From contig USPP01000017.1 of NCBI GenBank assembly GCA_900556615.1, positions 1 through 11,885 on the forward strand: a DNA stretch of 11,885 nt, read 5' to 3'. How positions within the stretch are numbered: the stretch's first letter is position 1; each line of letters opens with the position of its first letter. Under the pieces are notes generated by a model, which saw only the letters and a list, made by a program, of their open reading frames with translations, was not told where the DNA came from and did no database searches. Source of the stretch: an uncultured Eubacteriales bacterium. GTDB lineage: Bacteria > Bacillota > Clostridia > Oscillospirales > CAG-272. A program made the position numbers and the translations under genes. Positions 7,273-11,885 of the stretch are shown one piece after another.

Positions 7273-7349
7273 TGGCCCGCCCTGCAGGATTCGAACCTGT
7301 GACCCTCAGAATCGGAATCTGATACTCTATCCAGCTGAGCTAAGGGCGG
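7273..7349 (-). tRNA. tRNA-Arg, anticodon CCG
   Basis: The minus strand folds into a full cloverleaf: acceptor CCGCCCT with AGGGCGG (7 pairs), D arm GCTC/GAGT, anticodon stem TCAGA/TCTGA with loop TTCCGAT, T arm ACAGG-TTCGAAT-CCTGC, discriminator G and an encoded CCA. The anticodon CCG is at 7315-7313 and reads the arginine codon CGG. Only the A-C pair at the base of the T stem (49-65) is irregular. A strong promoter lies at 7368-7396 and a hairpin follows. tRNA 3' ends are common integration sites for islands, which is relevant because the accessory block begins right after this end. Confidence 0.95.
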
Positions 7350-7367
7350 ATATCGACCACGATGACT

Positions 7368-7396
7368 ATTATATCACATTTTTATTTAAAAGTAAA
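7368..7396 (-). promoter_or_regulatory. Promoter of tRNA-Arg
   Basis: On the minus strand TTTACT (7396-7391), 17 bases ending in TGA, then a perfect TATAAT (7373-7368). The TG one base before the -10 box makes it an extended -10 promoter. The tRNA begins 18 bases downstream of the -10 box. Confidence 0.8.
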
Positions 7397-7449
7397 GATA
7401 TTTTTTTAATAGTATTATTGCCGTACTTCCGCATCCTCGGAAATTATTG

Positions 7450-7478
7450 TTGACAAGTCAGCTTAACAGTTGTATAAT
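7450..7478 (+). promoter_or_regulatory. Perfect consensus sigma-A promoter
   Basis: TTGACA (7450-7455), exactly 17 bases, TATAAT (7473-7478). It drives the small membrane protein at 7508, and the predicted start near 7485 leaves a leader of only about 23 bases with GGAGG at 7494-7498. Confidence 0.85.
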
Positions 7479-7507
7479 TATGTAAGAAATTTTGGAGGGG
7501 GATTACT

Positions 7508-7909
7508 GTGAGGCTCAGCTTTGAGGGCAGGGATTATACTGATAAATTCCGATATCCCGATATGAAAAAGTGCAGATTTGAGTGTATTTGTGCCTGTACC
7601 GGTCTTATGTTCTTTATTCCTCTTGTTTCGGTGCCGGAATCAAGATACGGAAGATACTGGGCTAATCAGGGATTTCTTGTCCTGCTGGTAGAGATCGCTT
7701 GTCTGCTTATCGGATTGATTCTTGGAGGAATACTCGGACTTCTTGCCTTGATACCGGTAATCGGAGGAGTCTTTCTTGTTGTAAAGAAAATCGTTGGGGC
7801 CGCGCTTTGGATAACGGTCGCTTTCTATATTCTATATCCGCTTACCTTCGCCGCACGGTGTAAGGCGAAGGATATTCCCTTCATCGGATTCATCAGAGCG
7901 ATAAGATAA
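7508..7909 (+). CDS. Small integral membrane protein, DUF4870-like
   Basis: A 133-residue protein starting at GTG, with GGAGGGGG centred about 10 bases upstream and no better start in frame. A soluble N-terminus (1-25) is followed by hydrophobic segments at about 26-41, 55-91 (long enough for two passes, with Gly-rich LIGLILGGILGLLALIPVIGG split across it) and 96-115, and a short basic tail. The stretch RYWANQGFLVLLVEIA and the tail IPFIGFIRAIR resemble DUF4870-type and related four-helix membrane proteins, in which an N-Q-G motif precedes a helix; this match is tentative. No catalytic residues stand out. It is a single-gene unit behind a perfect consensus promoter, so abundant constitutive expression is likely. 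It converges with the DivIVA-like gene, with 82 bases between their stops. Confidence 0.75.
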   Translation: MRLSFEGRDYTDKFRYPDMKKCRFECICACTGLMFFIPLVSVPESRYGRYWANQGFLVLLVEIACLLIGLILGGILGLLALIPVIGGVFLVVKKIVGAALWITVAFYILYPLTFAARCKAKDIPFIGFIRAIR

Positions 7910-7991
7910 CTTATATTTAATACCGTGTAATTTGCCGTTTGCTTTGTTTCTGCCGCACTATATAAGACTCAGGAAATAAATTCTTGCCGTT

Positions 7992-8678
7992 TTACCGGGG
8001 GATGTCTGACGGTGTAGTTGTATTTGCCGATCTCTGCGATATGGAGGCATTTTCTTTTGTTTTCATTCCCATTGCTTCGAATTTTTCCTGCAGTTCCTCA
8101 TACAATTTTCGATACTCTCTGATTGAATCATCGGATACAGTTCTCAGATTGGAAATATATTCATCGGTCATGGCAATCAGCTTCTCCCTTACCTGCGACG
8201 TCATAAGCCGCGCTGAAACGGCGCTGTCAAGACGAATTTCGTCGGCATTTTTTTCAGCTTCGGAAAGTCGCTGTGCCGCTTCCGTCTCTGCTTCCGCAAC
8301 GATGCGCTCGGCGTCGACATTTGCCTTTAAAATAATATTTCCAAGCTTTTCACTTATTTCACGGTATTTCCGATCCTCAAAAGTATTGCTTTCATTCGAT
8401 TTTTGACTTTCCGATGCCGCAAGAGCGTCGGTAAGCCTTTTTATTTCAGCGCGTAGGTCTATATTATCGTGTTCGAGTCTTTCAAGCGCAGCCCTTTCCG
8501 AATCAGCGAGGTCAACGGCGGCAAGGCGATCCTCCAATTCTTTTATACGGGCTTTCATCGCTTTTTCCGAGGACGTGAAACGTATGCTCATCTCTTCTAT
8601 GTATTTGTTTACATCTGACTTGTCATAGCCCTTTCGCGAAGGTTTAAATGCCACCATGTTTTTGATATCGCCGTTCAT
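7992..8678 (-). CDS. DivIVA-like coiled-coil protein
   Basis: A 228-residue protein from the ATG at 8678, chosen because GGTGG lies 8 bases upstream; a GTG at 8690 would add four residues and has no clear ribosome site. Residues 10-30 (FKPSRKGYDKSDVNKYIEEM) match the DivIVA N-terminal lipid-binding signature, with GYD-x-x-xV-x-x-Y/F. Two coiled coils follow, about 36-88 and 103-205, with a heptad pattern rich in Ala, Glu and Arg, then a Ser/Thr-rich tail. No membrane segment. DivIVA and GpsB-like proteins sit at the division septum or poles and recruit other proteins; this one lacks the usual MxLTPLDI start and is a divergent member, so its partner and exact role are unknown. A clear promoter is at 8739-8767. 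Confidence 0.75.
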   Translation of the reverse strand: MNGDIKNMVAFKPSRKGYDKSDVNKYIEEMSIRFTSSEKAMKARIKELEDRLAAVDLADSERAALERLEHDNIDLRAEIKRLTDALAASESQKSNESNTFEDRKYREISEKLGNIILKANVDAERIVAEAETEAAQRLSEAEKNADEIRLDSAVSARLMTSQVREKLIAMTDEYISNLRTVSDDSIREYRKLYEELQEKFEAMGMKTKENASISQRSANTTTPSDIPR

Positions 8679-8738
8679 AGCCGTAACCACCCATCAAAAT
8701 AATTTTTGATAAATTGAAGAATAAAATAAAACATATTA

Positions 8739-8767
8739 ATTGTATCATGCAATAAACTATTTGTCAA
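8739..8767 (-). promoter_or_regulatory. Promoter of the DivIVA-like gene
   Basis: On the minus strand TTGACA (8767-8762), 17 bases ending TGA, TACAAT (8744-8739), an extended -10 promoter. The leader is about 55 bases. It is divergent from the promoter at 8821-8849. Confidence 0.8.
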
Positions 8768-8820
8768 TGTTTCTGAAATATGTATTTCTTGCAAAATGAG
8801 CCGTGGGAGTTTATTTTTTG

Positions 8821-8849
8821 TTGATTTTATCGGTTTAATGTGATACAAT
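8821..8849 (+). promoter_or_regulatory. Promoter of the PHP-domain gene
   Basis: TTGATT (8821-8826), 17 bases ending TGA, TACAAT (8844-8849), again with an extended -10. The predicted start near 8856 lies at the left edge of the inverted-repeat element at 8854-9011, so the leader of about 200 bases would consist mostly of that element. Confidence 0.75.
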
Positions 8850-8853
8850 ATAA

Positions 8854-9011
8854 GGCGCCTCTAAAAATCACTGTACAAATCCGGATCGATCTGTTTTTCG
8901 CCATTCGTTACAAAAATTATTGACAGATGGATACGCCGTCTGCGGAATTTTTGTTTTGACTGACGAAAAAATCTCTTTGCCGTCTATGAACATTAAATTT
9001 TTAGAGATACC
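8854..9011. repeat. MITE-like element with nested inverted repeats
   Basis: Its ends are GGCGCCTCTAAAAAT (8854-8868) and the inverse ATTTTTAGAGATACC (8997-9011), matching in 12 of 15 positions with ten in a row. Inside are three more pairs in perfect nesting: TTTTTCG 8894-8900 with 8964-8970, ACAAAAATT 8910-8918 with 8946-8954, and CAGA 8924-8927 with 8939-8942. Gap lengths on the two sides are 25 and 26, 9 and 9, and 5 and 3, so the whole element can fold as one long hairpin. It carries no reading frame. A non-autonomous transposable element is the likely origin; a regulatory leader is an alternative. Confidence 0.7.
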
Positions 9012-9058
9012 CATAATTATACTTTATTATGAATGTGCTTGAGAGAGGAAAAAGCGCG

Positions 9059-9826
9059 ATGTTTGCCAATTATCATACGCATACGCCGAGATGTCATCAC
9101 GCAACCGGCGATGAGAGGGAATATATAGAAAATGCAATAAAAGCCGGAATGAAAATTCTTGGCTTTTCGGATCACGCGCCGCAGGTTTTTGACGGGAGCT
9201 ATGTGTCGGGGATAAGAATGACGCCTGAAGAAGCCGTTGAGTATGTAAGTAAGCTTAAAAGGCTGGCGGAGGAATATAAAAACGATATCGAGATTCATAT
9301 CGGTTTTGAAGCGGAATATTTTCCGGATATTTTTAACAGACTTATCTCCTTATGCAGGGAACTTGGGGCGGAATATTTGATTATGGGACAGCATTGTCTG
9401 ATAAATGAGCCTGAGGACATTTGGATAGGACGGCCAGACTCGAGCTGTACAAGACTAACGCTTTATGTCGACCAGGTTATTGAAGGACTTTCAAGCGGCG
9501 CTTTCAGCTACCTTGCTCATCCGGACATGTATCACTATACCGGAGATATTCAGTGGTTTAATACCGAAATGACCAGACTGTGTCTTGCCGCTAAACAATT
9601 CTCGGTTCCCCTTGAGATCAATATGCTGGGGCTGTCTGATCACCGTCACTATCCGACAGAAAGATTTTTCAGGATAGCTGCGGAAGTAGGAAATGATATT
9701 GTAATCGGGTGTGATGCTCATCAGCCGGAAGCACTTTTGAATACAGATATGCAAAATAAAACAAGGGAGTTTGCCGAGAAGCTCGGATTGCACCCCCTTG
9801 ACACGGTTAACTTAAAGACAATTTGA
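9059..9826 (+). CDS. PHP-domain phosphoesterase, histidinol-phosphatase (HisJ/HisK) family
   Basis: A 255-residue metal-dependent phosphoesterase of the PHP superfamily. Start at the ATG at 9059, after GAGAGG with 10 bases spacing; the protein then begins MFANYHTHTPRC, the standard N-terminus of the family, whereas the ATG at 9029 would add ten unlike residues. Metal and active-site motifs are complete: H6-T-H8, H14, SDH 37-39, GFEAEY with E84, GQH with H112, LAHPD with H154, EIN with E186, and GCDAHQP with D219 and H221. Family members remove phosphate from histidinol phosphate in histidine synthesis, but many paralogues have other substrates, and no his genes are nearby, so the substrate is not established. 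The gene ends 2 bases before a palindromic repeat. Confidence 0.87.
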   Translation: MFANYHTHTPRCHHATGDEREYIENAIKAGMKILGFSDHAPQVFDGSYVSGIRMTPEEAVEYVSKLKRLAEEYKNDIEIHIGFEAEYFPDIFNRLISLCRELGAEYLIMGQHCLINEPEDIWIGRPDSSCTRLTLYVDQVIEGLSSGAFSYLAHPDMYHYTGDIQWFNTEMTRLCLAAKQFSVPLEINMLGLSDHRHYPTERFFRIAAEVGNDIVIGCDAHQPEALLNTDMQNKTREFAEKLGLHPLDTVNLKTI

Positions 9827-9828
9827 AG

Positions 9829-9884
9829 TTAAGGCAATACCTGTTGTGCAGTTGTACCGTCAAAATCCGGCGGTATTGCCATAA
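9829..9884. repeat. Palindromic repeat, copy 2 (between convergent genes)
   Basis: The ends TTAAGGCAATACC and GGTATTGCCATAA are inverted repeats with one mismatch. The inside keeps TGTTGTGCAGTTG, shared with copy 4, but lacks about 9 bases of the GCACAATGA stretch. It starts 2 bases after the PHP stop and ends 13 bases before the SpoIIR stop on the other strand. On the plus strand the stem is followed by AAATTTTTCGTTTTC, so it could act as terminator for the PHP gene and perhaps for both genes. Confidence 0.8.
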
Positions 9885-9897
9885 ATTTTTCGTTTTC

Positions 9898-10503
9898 TTA
9901 GGAAAACAGCGATTCGAGAATTTCAAGTATTCTGAATTTGAGAATATATTCAGGGCTGTCGGAGTCGGTCAGAATTCTTACCTCATCGGGAGTAAAACCC
10001 GCGCTGATAAGCTCTTCAGACGCTGAAGCCGCTCCGGTGCAGAGCGGAGGAAATAGTACGCACCACCAATTTTGTCCTTCGGCTTCCCCTATCATAACGC
10101 GCAAAGAGCAGTAGTCGCCTGCCGGAAGCCTTACATCACCATATTCGCGCGTCGGATAATTTTCTGTTCCGAGCTTAACGGTTACCGCAAGCTCACAGCC
10201 GTTTTCCCGAAGCGTTTTTTCGGCTTCTGTTTTTATCTCATCGGTATGGGCGGCAATTTCTGCTTCCGCTTCATTTCTGTCGGCACACCCTTCTGTGTAA
10301 GCGGAAACTTTCTTGAGTATGGCGTCCCTTACTTTCAGTTTGAGCGCCTGATCCCTTTCGCTGTCGGAATTTGCAATAACGTGAAGTCTGATTACCTTAT
10401 CATATATTTCTCTCTCTCCGTTTACCGGAAGGATATACAAAACCGCTGTAAGTATAACCGATAAAAGAATCGGAAGCCATAGTTTTTTTATGATTTTTTT
10501 CAT
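9898..10503 (-). CDS. spoIIR: Stage II sporulation protein R
   Basis: A 201-residue SpoIIR. In known spore formers it is made in the forespore, is exported and triggers the membrane protease SpoIIGA to process pro-sigma-E in the mother cell. Here residues 1-25 are a basic start plus a hydrophobic signal or anchor segment. The family signature IRLHVIANSDSERDQALKLK follows at 38-57, then VRDAIL, YPTREYGDVRLPAGDY 116-131, and NWWCVLFPPLC 145-155, all strongly conserved in the family. Length is usual for the family. The start at 10503 follows AAAGG by 11 bases. SpoIIR is normally under sigma-F; I did not find a convincing sigma-F box upstream. This gene is the main evidence that the organism sporulates. 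Confidence 0.95.
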   Translation of the reverse strand: MKKIIKKLWLPILLSVILTAVLYILPVNGEREIYDKVIRLHVIANSDSERDQALKLKVRDAILKKVSAYTEGCADRNEAEAEIAAHTDEIKTEAEKTLRENGCELAVTVKLGTENYPTREYGDVRLPAGDYCSLRVMIGEAEGQNWWCVLFPPLCTGAASASEELISAGFTPDEVRILTDSDSPEYILKFRILEILESLFS

Positions 10504-10682
10504 GATGAAACCATCCTTTCACGGCTCCGGAGCATATGGAAAATAAATACTGTTTTCCTGCGTTGCTTTTCCAGTTTGCCGTTATGTTATGTAATGAGTT
10601 GGTATGAAGGAATCACTGAATGAATTGTCAACGGAGCTTTCCGGCGGATTGATTGCCCGGCATTGTTAAAAAACTTGAAATA

Positions 10683-10734
10683 TTAAGGCAATGCCGTCAA
10701 GACGCAAGCCGTGAACCCGTCGGTGTTGCCTTAA
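10683..10734. repeat. Palindromic repeat, copy 3
   Basis: The ends TTAAGGCAATGCCG and CGGTGTTGCCTTAA pair over 14 positions. The two positions that differ from perfect complementarity form G-T and T-G pairs, so the fold is retained in RNA. The core differs from copies 1, 2 and 4. It lies in the 458-base gap between divergent spoIIR and the RadC-family gene, which otherwise holds only the hairpin at 10772-10834 and no credible gene. Confidence 0.75.
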
Positions 10735-10771
10735 TTATATTCCTGCGTTTTTTGCCTTGCCGTTAAAAAAA

Positions 10772-10834
10772 TCTCGGAAATTTGCATAGCCGATAGCTTC
10801 AGCGATTCTCTGAAGCAATTGGTTTTATCCGAGA
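10772..10834. other. Nested inverted repeat upstream of the RadC-family gene
   Basis: TCTCGGA (10772-10778) is inverted at 10828-10834, and inside it GCTTCAG (10796-10802) is inverted at 10810-10816 around a 7-base loop. It lies about 130 bases upstream of the RadC start. It is not followed by a T tract, so it is not a typical terminator; its role is unknown. Confidence 0.4.
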
Positions 10835-10961
10835 AATGGATGAAAGGAAGCATATTACCGTTTGAGGCGGCAGAACCGGGGATTTATGCTTGTTTTTTGA
10901 CTAAGGTCTGCATCTCGGTTTCATAAAGCGGTCTTGAATTGTTTGGCTATTTGGGATAAAA

Positions 10962-11651
10962 ATGAATACGGAATATAATAATCTTCACGAAAATCACAGA
11001 AAACGTCTTAAGGAAAGATTTTTAGAGGAGGGATTGGAAAATTTTCAAAATCATAATATTCTTGAACTGCTTCTTTTTTATTCTGTTCCGAGAAGGGATA
11101 CCAATGCTTTGGCACATGAGCTGATAGATAAATTCGGTTCTTTATCGGCTGTGTTTGACGCAGATTATGACAGCTTGCTCGATTGCAAAGGAGTGAGTGA
11201 AAATACGGCGGTTCTGCTTAAGCTTATTCCTAAGCTTGCAAGAGCATATCTCATGGATAAGGATACCAGATATGCCGGCTTTGGCGATTATGAAAAGCTG
11301 GGAAACTTTCTTGTGAACTATTTTGTCGGAGAGACAAGCGAAAAGCTGCTTGCACTTTATTTCAACAACCGTATGGAACTGACGGATCTATGTGTGATAA
11401 GCACGGGTTCGGTGATTGCTTCCGATATTTCCGTGAGGAAGATAGCGGAGACGGGCTTTGCAAAGAAAGCCGCCTGCTTTATACTTGCGCACAACCATCC
11501 TGACGGGGATCCCGTTCCCTCGGAAAATGACATTACGGTTACAAACGAATACTGTACGTTGTTTACAAAGCTGGGAATGCCGCTTATAGAGCATTTTGTA
11601 ATAGGTGGTTCTTCTTACCGTACCATTTTCTCAGGTGCCTCTCCGGTCTAA
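10962..11651 (+). CDS. RadC-family JAMM/MPN domain protein
   Basis: A 229-residue member of the RadC (UPF0758) family. The ATG at 10962 follows GGGA by 5 bases, a modest ribosome site. Residues about 5-95 form the N-terminal helix-hairpin-helix region (HRKRLKERF, then LLDCKGVSENTAVLL), a DNA-binding fold. Residues about 115-225 are the JAMM metalloprotease-like domain, with E127 or E124 and the zinc motif H177-N-H179-P-x-G-x-x-x-P-S187-E-N-D190 intact. Despite its name the family's role in DNA repair is unproven, and its biochemical activity is not known. Length is normal. No partner gene is visible; a convincing promoter was not found. Confidence 0.9.
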   Translation: MNTEYNNLHENHRKRLKERFLEEGLENFQNHNILELLLFYSVPRRDTNALAHELIDKFGSLSAVFDADYDSLLDCKGVSENTAVLLKLIPKLARAYLMDKDTRYAGFGDYEKLGNFLVNYFVGETSEKLLALYFNNRMELTDLCVISTGSVIASDISVRKIAETGFAKKAACFILAHNHPDGDPVPSENDITVTNEYCTLFTKLGMPLIEHFVIGGSSYRTIFSGASPV

Positions 11652-11780
11652 GAAACTTCCGGAGGATTAGGACCGCTTTTTTACATGGAGCAGTATCGGC
11701 TATTGCCGTGAAGAGGCTTTCCCGCTCACTGCGGAAACAGCGGTAATGTATGCAATATAAGGCCAATATTATTTTTCGGT

Positions 11781-11820
11781 CGTGCTGTTTCTTGCGGTTG
11801 ATGCTGACAGAAGCAGCACG
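11781..11820. other. Hairpin downstream of the RadC-family gene
   Basis: CGTGCTGTTTCT (11781-11792) pairs with AGAAGCAGCACG (11809-11820), 12 bp with one G-T wobble and a 16-base loop. No T tract follows on either strand, so a Rho-independent terminator is doubtful. The 234 bases after the RadC stop hold only this and the repeat at 11832. Confidence 0.35.
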
Positions 11821-11831
11821 CTCTAACATGA

Positions 11832-11885
11832 TTAAGGCAATACCGCACAATGATTGTTGTGCAGTTGCGCCGCCGGATTTTTCGT
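11832..11885. repeat. Palindromic repeat, copy 4 (cut by the window end)
   Basis: It begins TTAAGGCAATACCGC and continues ACAATGATTGTTGTGCAGTTG, matching copy 1 and copy 2, and shows the inner palindrome GCACAA/TTGTGC. The right end, expected to read CGGTATTGCCTTAA, lies beyond the window. Confidence 0.75.

Noticed and set aside
7227..7349. Duplicate of the tRNA-Arg 3' end (att site) at the left edge of the accessory block
   Set aside because: I searched around 900-1550 for a copy of the GGGCGGGCCA end or the T-arm sequence and saw none, and no integrase gene is present. Island status therefore rests on context only.
10504..10680. Sigma-F promoter for spoIIR
   Set aside because: I looked for GYATA with a GGNNANANT box at the right spacing and found only partial matches such as GGAAAACAGT. 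A TTGACA at minus-strand 10630 region has no good -10 partner.
10897..10927. TTGACT at 10897-10902 as a -35 box for the RadC-family gene
   Set aside because: No acceptable -10 box lies at 16-18 bases; the best, CATAAA, needs a 19-base spacer and matches four of six positions.
1305..11885. CRISPR array built from the repeated palindromes
   Set aside because: The four copies are thousands of bases apart, not tandem, and no cas genes are present.

Overview
This window looks like chromosomal DNA of a spore-forming clostridial Firmicute. A recognisable SpoIIR gene implies endosporulation, the promoters are of the TTGACA-N17-TATAAT type, ribosome sites are GGAGG-like, TTG and GTG starts occur, and the tRNA encodes its CCA. 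The genus cannot be fixed from the sequence alone, although the style fits gut or rumen Clostridia (Ruminococcaceae/Oscillospirales-like).

Layout from left to right. (1) 1-799 minus: the N-terminal 266 codons of a DUF815-type AAA ATPase, cut by the left edge, with its own promoter at 861-889. (2) About 970-7270 is an accessory-looking block. It holds a decayed small gene (1074-1532) interrupted by a palindromic repeat, a 705-residue PD-(D/E)XK nuclease plus Schlafen-group-3 (DUF2075) helicase (1548-3665), an orphan 718-residue lipoprotein (4212-6368), and a DUF3788 gene with an in-frame amber stop (6754-7167). All read on the minus strand. Two related terminator-like hairpins bracket the block (970-1011 and 7227-7266), and the right one abuts the 3' end of a tRNA-Arg(CCG) gene. 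Two related non-coding segments (about 3880-4093 and 6480-6670) sit upstream of the helicase and lipoprotein genes. (3) 7368-11651 is core-like: tRNA-Arg, a small membrane protein behind a perfect consensus promoter, a DivIVA-like coiled-coil protein, a PHP-family histidinol-phosphatase-like enzyme, SpoIIR, and a RadC-family JAMM protein. (4) 11652-11885 is non-coding and ends inside another palindromic repeat.

The genes do not form one pathway. The helicase and the decayed gene behind it probably formed a small operon, since a ribosome site lies directly after the helicase stop. The other genes appear to be single units with their own promoters; clear -35/-10 pairs were found for seven of them.

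The most unusual content is in the repeats. A family of short palindromic elements (ends TTAAGGCAATACCG / CGGTATTGCCTTAA) is present in four copies. One copy interrupts a reading frame, and one forms the spacer between convergent genes. A separate 158-bp element with nested, nearly symmetrical inverted repeats forms most of the leader of the PHP gene. The nuclease-helicase could be a defence gene. That is inference, and I found no complete, recognised multi-gene defence system.
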